Positions 8,549 to 18,402 of a DNA stretch of 64,000 nt are shown piece after piece. Position 1 is the first letter of the stretch, and each line of letters starts with the position of its first letter. The notes beneath the pieces were generated by a model that saw only the letters and a list, made by a program, of their open reading frames with translations, did no database searches and had not been told where the DNA came from. This DNA is from Sceloporus undulatus. Lineage: Eukaryota; Chordata; Lepidosauria; Squamata; Phrynosomatidae. The stretch spans positions 20,573,853 to 20,637,852 of the forward strand of contig NC_056529.1 of the NCBI RefSeq assembly GCF_019175285.1, given 5' to 3'. A program made the translations under genes and the position numbers.

Positions 8549-9485
8549 CTGAATATAAAATACAAAAACCCAGCTGTTCTGTTATTATACTGTTACAATC
8601 ACAAATTATATTGTCATAGTCTTAATATTTCCTAATCTACAGATTGTAACATTCACAATGTCCTCTGCAATTGGGAGTTGTAGTTTGCAGATTTTTTTGG
8701 GGGGGGATGTCAGGCTCAATAATCACTAGCAATGGAGGGTTAATCCAGTTTCATAACACTTTAACTGCCAGGACTCCCATTTTATACAGTTTTGGGATTT
8801 CTAGTTTGCAGATTTGGGGATTTCAGGCCCCGCAATCACTAGCACTGAAGAATTAATCCAGTTTCATACCGCTTTTAAGTGCCAGGGTTCCATTTTACAC
8901 AGTTTTGGGATCTGTAGTTTGCAGATTGCAGGGGTGTCAGGCTCAATAATTACTAGTACATGGAGAATTAAGCCAGTTTCATACAGCTTTAACTCCCAGG
9001 GCTGCATCCTACACAGTCCTGGGATTTGTAGTTTGCAGATTTGTGTGTGTGTGAGAGAGAGAGGCACAATAATCCCTGGCACTGCAGGATTCATCCATCT
9101 TGACGCTGCTTTAACTGCCAGGGCTCCATCCGCTCCTCCAAATGATCGAAGTGGCTTGCATTAAAATAAACCAATAAAACTTAATAACAGTATACAGTAA
9201 TAACATTGCAACCCTACTCCTCCCTAACCCTCCCATCAATAATAATACTGTAATAAAATACACTTACATTATCTATTGTTATTATTTATAACAATACAGT
9301 TTTGGGATTTACAGTTTGCAGACTGAGGGGGTGTCAGGCGCAGTATTCGCTAGCACTGCAGGATTAATCCAGTTTCGTACCACTTTAGCTGCCAGGACTC
9401 CTTTTTACACAGTTTTGAGATTTGTAGTTTGCAGATTGAGAGGTGTGTCGGGAACAGTACAGTATTCGCTAGCACTGCATGCATG
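8410..9485 (+). repeat. Degenerate minisatellite, unit about 115-120 bp
   Basis: About six or seven head-to-tail units carry TTAATCCAGTTTCATACC, CTTTAACTGCCAGGGCTCC, ACACAGTTTTGGGATTTGTA and CAATAATCACTAGCACTG. Units begin near 8415, 8735, 8845, 8960, 9085 and 9350, with interruptions at 8500-8680 and 9150-9295. The unit resembles half of the MITE found upstream at 7.1-7.8 kb. It starts at the right edge of the CpG island, in intron 1. Confidence 0.7.
8500..8550. repeat. Compound microsatellite (TG)n(TC)n(TA)n
   Basis: Three dinucleotide runs in series inside the minisatellite block. Confidence 0.9.
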
Positions 9486-9659
9486 GCTAGTTCCTGAGCC
9501 CTTTATTGAAGTGAGCCACTAAGATCCGAAGCACACCAACAGCTTGTTTAGAAAGCCATGGTGTGCTTTCACAACAGGGAGGTTAAAACATGGTGTGCTT
9601 GCACAACAAACAAAGAGATGGAAACACTTCTCTGGTGCGCAGCTCTTAGTTCTCGCTCA

Positions 9660-9937
9660 CTATTGTGGTGACCCAGAAAGAGTTCCCTACCTTGGATCAG
9701 GCATTGATCAGAATGGAGACGGCAGCCATGAAGTCAGAAGAAGACTAGGAATGGGAAGAGCAGCCATGAAAGAACTAGAGATGATTCTGAAGTGTAAAGA
9801 TACACAACTGAGCATAAAAGGAGGTCAGGGGTCTGAATTTGCAGGACCGAAGCAAAGCAGCGGAGGACAGGGAGTCTTGGAGTTGTCTCACCCATAGGGT
9901 CTCCATGAGTCGGGGCCAACATGAGGGTGGATAACAA
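9660..9937 (+). mobile_element. BovB/RTE LINE fragment, ORF C-terminal part and 3' end
   Basis: The translation includes YLGSGIDQNGDGSHEVRRRL and GMGRAAMKELEMILKCKD, which match the RTE/BovB reverse-transcriptase C-terminal region. It then jumps to the last segment (GGTCTCCATGAGTCGGGGCC) and the BovB-type tail ending ATAACAAC. The middle is deleted. Confidence 0.75.
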
Positions 9938-10160
9938 CTACATTGTGTAGTGACTTTAGTGTTGGACTACATCTCTGGGTTCGAATCCCCACTCTACCAT
10001 AGAAACCCACTGGCTGACTTTGAGCAAGTCATATTCTTTCATAGAGTCAGGGGAAGGAAATGGCAACTGTCCTCCGAACAAATCTTGCCAAGAAAACCTC
10101 ATGATAGGCTTGTCTTTGGGTCACCGTACGTTGGAAACAACTCGAAGGCAGACAACAACC
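9938..10160 (+). repeat. Sauria-type SINE
   Basis: Full-length copy with head TACATTGTGTAGTGACTTTA, B box GGTTCGAATCC, body AATCTTGCCAAGAAAACC and tail AAGGCAGACAACAACC. It sits directly after the tail of the BovB fragment. Confidence 0.8.
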
Positions 10161-10462
10161 ACCTGAAAGGTGCCTCCTGTTTACACTTAGTTGGGGAACC
10201 GACTTTGTGGCTCACAGTGGGGTATAATGAGGGTTGTGCTGAAGCTTGCGCTCGTGCATTTGAGTATTTTAATGGGCAAAAGCTAATTTTCTTTTCTTTT
10301 AAGCTATGTGATTCATGACAGGAGCTACCAACCTGCAAAAGGGCAAATAAATTACAGTACTGCAGTCAGTTGGAACCATAACTGATGGCAGGGCAGTTGG
10401 CCAACTTGAATGTACAAAATGGTTTCTGGTGGGTAGTACAGCCTTTTTAGTCTATTGCAGGA

Positions 10463-10690
10463 CCCCCCCCCCCCCCACTTGCTTCAAAATACCTTGTGGT
10501 ACCTTAAAGGTGAACACCTTTTATTTGGCACACACTCTTGGCTTGTAGCCCACTTTGTCTGATGCATTGCATTTGATGGAGTCAGGCTCGGTCTTGCGTC
10601 TTACAGAATCTGCATCTGATAAGCTTGCATCTCATGGAATTTGTTAGTCCTTAAGGTGCCAGAAGACTTTTGCTTTTGCATAATCGTATT
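10463..10690. mobile_element. Poly(C) run and inverted pair of Penelope-like fragments
   Basis: A 14-base C run precedes a minus-strand piece (complement of GTGGGCTACAAGCC and TACCTTAAAGG) and a plus-strand piece (CAGAATCTGCATCTGATAAG, TTGTTAGTCCTTAAGGTGCC). The pieces face each other as in other Penelope-like insertions here. Confidence 0.55.
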
Positions 10691-11755
10691 TATTCGGAGC
10701 TAGTTTGTAATGCAACCATAGGCTTATGGTTGTTCTTGAAACACACAGTGGAGTCACCTTTGGAAACAGGCATGGAGAAAAATGCCTGCGTTTGTAGTCA
10801 ATTATTTAACTCCCAGTGTCACTCTTGACAGAAAAAGGGCTTGCCTTGGAGACACAGCAGCACAGCCAATAAGGACAAATTGCATCTCCTTTGATCTGGC
10901 AAGAATCAAACATTTCTATAAAGGTTGTCAGAAAGCTGTTTTGTGTTTTTAGAACTTGAGCAATACGAACATGTTGGAGCTACCAGCCCAAGCCCACAAA
11001 CCTGGATGCCTTGTTTGGTTTGCACGTGACGCAAAGAAAAGCCACATATGAAAAATATGAAGTACATTTAATACCCTACAGCTGTATGTGCTTCTGGCCA
11101 AGCCAGAGCTGTTTATATAAATGTACGCTTTTGTTTTGCGTTAGGTTTGGCCTTCTGAAGAAAATGCAGAGCTCTGAGCCAGCGTTGCTTTAGCACAAAC
11201 AATCAGGCAGTACCTGTTCTAGTCATCCCTTACTGTTGGAATAGCTTAAGTTAGATGCCAGTGCACTCAAAGACATCAAGATTTTAGTTGGTAAAGTGAT
11301 GCCAAGCATAGTTGGCTGATACATTACACCTCTCTTTTGTGCATGGTATGGAAATGTAGGAAGGTTCGGTCAGTCAGGGCAGGGAAAGCAATGGAAAGAG
11401 AGGAGAGAAGGGAAAGTCACTGGAGCTGCTGGGGATTATTATGTTATGAGTTTAGGAATGACCTGCTCATGGGATGCCTTGAACATAGGCTGCTGGATCT
11501 TGAATGGGACCTTTGGCAGTTTTAAAGGGGCCGTGATACTTATCTACAAATTATACACATCACAGAGAGAAGTCTTATGAAATATCATAACTTAGTGACA
11601 GAACACATGCTTTGCATGCTGAAGGTCCCAGGTTTTATCCCAAGTTAAAAAGGACCAGGTAGCAGATTATGGGGAAATAATGCCTGGAGAAGGGTTAAGA
11701 GGAAAGTGCCAAGGCTGAGCATAAGAAACCCTCAAAAATAATGACCATGGAAGAT
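10691..11755. other. Intron 1 interior, no recognised repeat
   Basis: Moderate complexity, no exon-like sequence. Around 10745-11170 it is free of repeat landmarks and could hold conserved noncoding sequence, but nothing specific was read. Confidence 0.4.
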
Positions 11756-11759
11756 CTAC

Positions 11760-12122
11760 AAGAATTTGCTCTAGCCACAAAGGAAATTGAAATAGTCCCA
11801 AGAGTTCACATACCTGGGATCATATATTGATCAGAACAGAGACTGCAGTCAAGAAACTGGAATAAGACTAGGATTGGGGAGGGCTGGTGCGAAAGAACTG
11901 GGCAAGATTATAAAATGTCAGGACATAACACTGAACATTAAAGTGATGATCGCCCAAGCCAGATAATAATAATAATAATAATAATAATAATTATTATTAT
12001 TATTATTATTTATTTTTATCCCGCCTTTCCAATAGGATCGACTAGGATTGTGGAGGGCTCCTATGAAAGAACTAGACAAGACCATAAAGACATGATTCTG
12101 AACACTAAAGTGTAGGTCATCT
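11760..12122 (+). mobile_element. BovB/RTE LINE fragment interrupted by (AAT)n(ATT)n
   Basis: The translation near 11800 reads TYLGSYIDQNRDCSQETGIR followed by LGLGRAGAKELGKIIKCQDI. A (AAT)n(ATT)n block with a CCCGCCTTTCC LINE end (11965-12030) follows. Then part of the same ORF segment repeats (GACTAGGATTGTGGAGGGCT), so two copies or a duplication are present. Confidence 0.7.
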
Positions 12123-12127
12123 AGGCC

Positions 12128-12270
12128 AGTGATTCCCAAATTTTGGTCCTCCAGGTGCTTTGGACTTCAACCCCCAGAAGTCCCAGCCAACATGGCCAGC
12201 AAATAGGAATTCTCGAAGCAGAGATTCAAAACATCTGGAGGACCAAAGTTTGGGAACTGCTGGTCTAGGT
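12128..12270. mobile_element. hAT-like palindromic MITE
   Basis: Ends GTGATTCCCAAATTTTGGTC and ACCAAAGTTTGGGAACTGCT are inverted repeats around TTTGGACTTCAACCCCCAGA. Same family as 36948-37084. Confidence 0.75.
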
Positions 12271-12461
12271 CATATCATTTCCTTTCCGCATGTATGGATA
12301 CAAGAGCAGAACAGTCAATCAATATACTGTATCTTGAAATATATCTGAAGCCATTCCAGTTTCTCTCTGATGGTCTGCATCCCTGCTTTTCCTTGTTGTC
12401 ATTCAAAGTGTCACCCTGTTGTTGACATTTTCTTCACTGCTGCTTTCTGTTCTCAGCAGCG

Positions 12462-12823
12462 CAGTTGGCCCTCCACCTTTGTGGCTTTGGCTTTTGCGGA
12501 TTTAATTATTTGCGGTATTGATTCATATGCTCTCTCTAGGAATCCCTGGGCCATCCAGCGCAACTCTGCCAGAAGCTGGCCATAGAGTTGTGCTGGAGAA
12601 CCTACATGTTCCTAGAGAAAACACTTCTCTGGGCATTTGTAGGTCTTCCAGCATGATTCTATGATCATCCTCCGGCAGATATTGACCACAGAGATGCACT
12701 GGAGATGCACTGGAGAGGTGTTTTCTCAGGTAAAAAGAATGGTTTTCTTATTTTAATTGCAGTTTTTCCGCATTCACGCAGGTCCTTCACCTCTAACTGT
12801 ATTGAATGTGGAGGGACCACTGT
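12462..12823. mobile_element. pogo/Tigger-like MITE, long form
   Basis: Begins CAGTTGGCCCTCCACCTTTG and ends TGTGGAGGGACCACTG before TA. The ends are complementary and the interior matches the copy at 6741. Confidence 0.75.
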
Positions 12824-13985
12824 ATATCATTCCATCTTTCCCATTTCAATCCGGAACAGTAAACCAAATGAGTTTGCTTTAGTAGAAGCCATAGCAAAGC
12901 TCACCTGGCTCCTTCACTTTGTTTTCACCACTCAGCACACTTACAAATGATGCATCTTCTTCGCCAGATGGCGCTCTACACTTGCAAGTTACTACTGGCT
13001 TAGTTACTCTTTGCTCATTCAGTACCAATTTGACATCCCTGCACCTTCAGTCTTTTTAGCCATTGGTCCCATCCAAGTATCTTTTGTTGTCGTTGTGGAT
13101 TTTGATTCTTTCCACCCCCATCCTGTTTTGTTTGAAAACTGCTGGACATCCTCTGAAGGAGAGTTAAAACACAACCTTCACTTAAAATAAATATTTAAAC
13201 TCAGAACTGTTCGGCTGTGTAATTTGTTTTGACAACGTCACTCAAAACAGTTTGACAAAGTTGCGCCATAATCTGCGTTCAGATCCCCTGAAGCGGATTA
13301 CAGGCAATCCAGGGCAGTCCTCGGTCCAAGCGATTTCATTCCCCTGGCTGTCTTTTTTGGATTGTCACAATAACGGCGCAAGAGTCCAAGCGTGACTCTT
13401 GCAATCCGGCCATGTCCGTGTTTACTCATACGCAAGTCTTGGCCAGCGAAAAAATTCCCTCTAGGTGTGCCGAGGACTGGAGCCTTTTCTTCTTCATTTC
13501 TTTTCTCTCCGTCCTGTTTATTAACTCGGGGTGAGAAAAGGTTAAGCAGATGGTTTGCGCAGCATTTGAAACAGTATATTGGAAGTGTATGAGAGCACAC
13601 CCTTGGCAGCCTAGTGCAGTTATTGCATCTAGTCCTTGGGTTTATTTTAGATGGCAGTAGGCTCTGAGTTAGAAAACCGAAAGTCAAATCTTTCCCCACT
13701 TTTCTTTCCATGTGGGGCTGAGATCCAATCCCATAAGGTTCCTTGCAGGAGGGGATGACTCTCTTGTTCTCTTCTCAAAAGGAGGAAAGTAGAGTGGAGA
13801 ATTTCCCTGGCTTGACATTCGGCACTTTCGATGTTGTAAGACTAGTCCTAGCCAACGCACCCGTCAACATCTGGAAACCTCCTTGATTCCTAACCCTGAG
13901 CTGGATGCTGTGAATTCCCAGTCCCATATAAGAGACAGGTATCTGAGTCTGCAAACGCCAGGAAAAAGACTGAACAGATAGATTT
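12824..13985. other. Intron 1 interior, no recognised repeat
   Basis: Includes a 137-codon minus-strand frame at 13298-13711 that I judge to be chance. The CpG content around 13320-13450 is a little raised. Confidence 0.4.
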
Positions 13986-13987
13986 CT

Positions 13988-14188
13988 GGTAGGGTTTCCC
14001 CTATTTACATCTCGATCCATTGCTTTAATCCATCAGCCTCAACATCGTACAGCAAAAATACAGTGTTGGAATAGCATCATTTATTCTGCACCTGAGTGCA
14101 GCAGACAACACTGTATTTTTTGCTGTACAATGTTGATGTTGGTGGATTAAAGCAATGGATCGGGATGTAAATAGAGAAAACCCCAACC
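13988..14188. repeat. Long inverted repeat, arms about 80 bp
   Basis: The left arm (13988-14068) holds CTATTTACATCTCGATCCAT and CAGCAAAAATACAGTGTTG. The right arm (14106-14188) is its complement with about ten differences. The spacer is 37 bases. No transposon family recognised; could be a MITE or two fragments inserted head to head. Confidence 0.8.
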
Positions 14189-14386
14189 TTAGATAGCATG
14201 GCTAGGAATGCTGGGAGTTGCAGTTCAGCTGTATGGTTTGCTGCCCTAATGTAAACTAATAAGAGACTGAAACCAGTCTCGGATTTACTCTCTCAAGGCT
14301 GCTATTGTGTTTTCCAGTAGTCTCATTGTAGTCATTTTGGCTTCTAGGGAGAGGTCTCGAATCCATTCATTTGTCTTTTGGGCAGT

Positions 14387-14742
14387 CATAGAACCATAGA
14401 GTTGGTAGAGACTACAAGCATCTCCCAGTCCAACTTCTGCCATGCAGAAAATCAAAGCATCCCCGATAGATAGCCATCCAGCCTCTGTTTAAAAACCTCC
14501 AAAGAAGGAGATTCCACCAAAATCTCCGAAGGAGAGTGTTCCACTGTCTAATAGTTCTTGCTGTCAGGAAGTTCCTCCTAATGTTTAGGTGGAATCTCTT
14601 TTCCTTTAGCTTGCATCCATTGCTCTGGGCCCTAGTCTCTGGAGCAACAGAAAACAAGCTCGCTCTTTCCTCAATATGACACCCCTTCAAATACCTAAAC
14701 AGGGCTAATCATATCACCCCTTAATCGTCTCTTCTCCATTCT
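14387..14742 (-). repeat. CR1 LINE 3' end
   Basis: Minus-strand copy with terminus TCATAGAACCATAGAGTTGG, then TGCCATGCAGAAAATCAAAG, CATCCAGCCTCTGTTTAAA, GGAGCAACAGAAAACAAGC and ATCATATCACCCCTTAATCG. It is nearly colinear with 38690-39060. Confidence 0.88.
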
Positions 14743-14764
14743 ATGGTATCCATAGAATATCATG

Positions 14765-14890
14765 GTATCCTCCCATCACCACATTCCAAATGAATTGAGT
14801 CTCCTCCTGTCATCTTTCTTTATTGTCCCGGTTTCACGTCCACACATAAGTATTAGAAATAATAGAGCCTGCATGATGTATGACATCAGT
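14765..14890 (-). mobile_element. BovB/RTE LINE fragment
   Basis: TCTCCTCCTGTCATCTTTCT and CGGTTTCACGTCCACACATA are minus-strand words of the BovB ORF. Short and diverged. Confidence 0.5.
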
Positions 14891-14932
14891 ATTTAGTGAT
14901 ACGTGTTTACACTTGAACAAATACATATATCA

Positions 14933-15005
14933 TAGAATGAAAGACTCATAGAAGCATAGAGTTGGAAGGGACCACAAGGGCCATCCAGTCCAAACCCCTG
15001 TCATG
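14933..15005 (-). repeat. CR1 LINE 3' tip
   Basis: CATAGAAGCATAGAGTTGGA followed by GGGACCACAAGGGCCATCCA; only about 75 bp of the terminus is present. Confidence 0.8.
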
Positions 15006-15089
15006 CCTTATGTATGGCCTCCATTGCATACTGAATGCCACTTTGATTTAATGGAATTGTGCCCAAACACATTACTTACCCAACTGTTG

Positions 15090-15455
15090 TCCAATGTGGT
15101 CTAGTAGTTTGTGCATTGGACTATGGCCCTGGAAACCAAGGTTCAGTTCCCGGTTCAGCCATGGACAAGTCACAAGTCACAAGTCACACACTCTCAGCCC
15201 TAGAAAACCCCACAATAGATTTGCCTTAAAAATACTCCATTTGTCACAAGTGGCTGAAATGTGAAGCCAGTGTTTACAGCTGTAAAGGCTGCACAACATT
15301 GTAGGTCTGTTTCAGTGTGGATTGTGCAACAAATTGTGGCTCTGGGTGGCTTTGGGCAAGTTGTGCTCTCTCAGCATCAGAGGAAGGCAATGGCAAACCT
15401 TAGAATAAATCTTCGCAAGAAAACACTTGTGATAAAATTTCCCTAAGCCAGAGTC
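15090..15455 (+). repeat. Two broken Sauria-type SINEs
   Basis: A head with CATTGGACTATGGCCCTGG and B box GGTTCAGTTCC lies at 15090-15225, with a small CACAAGT triplication. A body piece (CAGAGGAAGGCAATGGCAAA) lies at 15365-15455. Confidence 0.7.
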
Positions 15456-15936
15456 AGCACTGTGCTGTTCGCCCGAAACGTTAGTCACAAATCTAAATAT
15501 TGGCTTATTGTGTTTAGGAGATCTCAGTAAATCTGCTGATGAAATACTTGCTTAGGGAAGGGCTTGCTTGGGAATGGCCTCTGTGGAATTTACATCCATG
15601 TGGGATGCATGCATTTAAGGCAAAGGAAACATTAATAGCTTCCTTTTGGTACCTTTTAGGTTTATGAACCCCTTTGTGCTTAGATATAAACTGAAATTTC
15701 CAAAGAGTAGCAGCAGCAGTCATGGGAACAGATGCTAATTCATGTTTTGTACCAGGGACTGGTTTTTTATTTTATAATATAGCATTTTTTTGTCCATTAG
15801 TTTAATATTTGCAAGAATGTATAGTATGCAATTCAGAACTGGAAGATCATCCGAGAAGAGAAGACAGACTCGAACATTTAGGAGGAATTGCCGTGAGGAA
15901 CAGAAATAAAAAGAAAAAAGAAAACTAGCATGATCT
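15456..15936. other. Intron 1 interior, no recognised feature
   Basis: No repeat or exon landmark read. Confidence 0.4.
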
Positions 15937-15937
15937 A

Positions 15938-15941
15938 TGAC

Positions 15942-15983
<42 letters not shown>

Positions 15984-16045
15984 GTCTACCATCCATCCAT
16001 CCATCCATCCATCCATCCATCCATCCATCCATCCACCCATCCATC
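15938..16045. repeat. Compound tetranucleotide (CTAT)n(CATC)n
   Basis: About 11 CTAT units followed by about 13 CATC units. Confidence 0.95.
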
Positions 16046-18265
16046 TTTATTTACAGTCAGTAGACCCGACAAGACATGCTGTAACTTAAAACCATACAAA
16101 ACGGAAAGATATTATATATATATATCTTAAAAGCATATAAAATAGAAAAGTTACATAAAAATACAGGAATTTTACATGAAATTATCAGTTTAGGTTACAA
16201 CACTGGAGATTATTTTTGGTTATATAATTATAGATCTAGGTTACATTGCTGTTAGTCTGGCTCCTTTTTGACCAATACTGTATATGAATAAGGCTGAAGA
16301 TGCTAACATTTCTCAGATGCTAAGTTTATTGGGTTTGGTGAGAAGCTTAGGTTTTTTTCTCCTAATGCAAGTAATTTTAAAGTACCTTTTGGGACATGAA
16401 TCAAAATAAAAACATGACAAGAGCAGCACACACATAAGACTCCCTTTATACCTTTCTTTGCAGCGGACGAAATCTAACTTTCCAAAAGCCTTCTGAGACT
16501 TACTGTGTTTTGATGAATTACACTCGCCTTAAAAGTGGTCCTTGGGGAATTAGACTCACAATGTGGTTGACTTTCTCTGGCTGAAGGGCTGCTTTCTCTT
16601 TATTATGTTATTCTTATTAATCAGGGTTACAATACGTTGACATATGACGTAATTTGGTTTGGGAGGAATGGGTTAGTGCAAAGATGACTAAGATCTCGCT
16701 GCCAATGGGTCTGGAGCCTGGAGCCAAGTCCAGGGTTTGTAAAGTCAGAGCAAATCGTAAGAGGTGAGGGTTTGCAAAAGCACATGGTTAGCCGTTCACG
16801 TCAGAGTTGGATGGAGGACCATTGGGCTACTAAAGGATGGAAGGCTTGGCTGCCATTTGGTGCTCCAGCGAGGAAATGCGGTGCATGAAATAACCATGAC
16901 AACTGTGTATGTTAATAACTGTTCACTTTTCTCTGGGTTTATTCTTCTCTCCTTTGGAAAGGGCTTGTTCTTCTTTGTCCAGTGATTTCTTTTTTTAATA
17001 CTAGGAAAGGATTTGTATTGGTACAGTAAATTACTACAGCGCCACAAACATGCTGCGATAGAAGCAAATTGGTTCAGAAGACTAAAACAGCCAAGAATGA
17101 CATTTTGAGCAAATGCCCTTTGAGTGCTGGAAGAAAACCCTTCCTTGCGCCTTGACAGGTGTCCCTCCCGGTTTAATTAGTTTTACTTCGTTTTATACGT
17201 TTTTAGAGCAACAGTGACAGCCTTCCCATGCGGAGTACGTACAGGTTTTTGGACTAAAGGGTTGAAATTCCTGGAAGAAAATATTAAAGATTGTTCCGTT
17301 TTTTGTTTTGTTTTTATCTCTTGCAAATATTTGGACGGTTCTGTTTTTGAAGAGGAATGAGTTCTGGGACAAAGCTCATTCCCAACATGGGACTGGAAAA
17401 TAATTGCGTTATTTATTTAAAGCATTTCTGTATCTCCTCCCAGCCCACAAAAAGGGCTCCATAGCTGACGGACAAATAAAAACCAATGAAAACAATACAA
17501 GGAGAGAGACATTTTAAAAACCCATTAAAATACTCCTTTGAAACTCCTAAAAGCAGTATAAAAACTAGTTGACATAATCAAATATATATATATATATAAG
17601 CCTGCCCTTCGAAGAAAGGACAAAATGTCAGCATTTGGGCAACTTGCTGCCCGGAGCTCCTCTCTAGTCATGGTTTTATCTTTTGTCCCAATGCCAGTTT
17701 GGAAAGATGCCCAGAGTGTCCCGACTTTTCTATATTTGCGACAAAAGCGACTGAAGATTTTGTGGACTTGATCCATGTTTTATCAGGAGTAAGTCGTATG
17801 AAACTGACCTATATCCTAGTATTCAATTGGTAAGGATTGCCAGTTGAATTGGTTATGGATGAAGGTTCCACAAAACTTCATTCTTTTCTAACCGGCGAAT
17901 GTGGTCACACCCTGAGATTTACTGTTTCCCTTAATATCTAAGCAGTCAATCTAAGATGCCAATCTAACCTCCCTATGTAAGGACTTCTGGAGCCTTAGGG
18001 TAACCATTGAGAAGGGCCATGTTACTACCAGGTGTACCTGTGAAGGTGGTGAGACAGAAAGAGGGCTTTCCCAGCAGATTTCAAAACCCAAGCAGATTCG
18101 TAAGAGAGAATATGGTCCTTCAAATAACCTAGACTGTAACCATGTAGGGCTTTTGTGGGCTTATTTTACCAGGCTGGACCACTATCTTCATGCCCTGTTT
18201 GTTGGTTCGTTCTTTCCAAGGCATCTGGTTGGTGTTTGTGGAAACAAGTTGTTGGACATTGCAAC
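16046..18265. other. Intron 1 interior, mostly unassigned
   Basis: A LINE-like tail begins at 16046 (TTTATTTACAGTCAGTAGAC). A second LINE 3' end on the minus strand lies near 17400-17510 (TTATTTAAAGCATTTCTGTA), and a (TA)n run is at 17582-17600. No exon seen. Confidence 0.4.
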
Positions 18266-18267
18266 CT

Positions 18268-18402
18268 GTATCAGAGCTTGGGAAAGTTAATGTTTTGGAC
18301 TTCCTATTCCCAGAAATGTGCAGCTAACCAGCCAGGTCCTTGGATGGCCTACCTGGTTGTGGGAGTTGTGGTCCAAATAAAGTAACGTTTCCAAGCTCTG
18401 AA
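18268..18402. mobile_element. hAT-like MITE (CAGAGCTTGGGAAAGTT ends)
   Basis: Inverted ends CAGAGCTTGGGAAAGTTAAT and GTAACGTTTCCAAGCTCTG, with inner TTTTGGACTTCCTATTCCCA and GGGAGTTGTGGTCCAAATAA also inverted. Confidence 0.8.

Noticed and set aside
7913-8635. 240-codon open frame on the + strand over the CpG island
   Set aside because: GC-rich sequence has few stops. The frame ends in a microsatellite translation and matches no family. Other long frames overlap it on both strands.
13298-13711. 137-codon minus-strand frame in intron 1
   Set aside because: Low-complexity cysteine and basic residues without a recognisable motif. Overlaps a comparable frame on the other strand.
15938-16045. CRISPR-like or satellite array
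   Set aside because: Plain tetranucleotide microsatellite without spacers, in a vertebrate intron.
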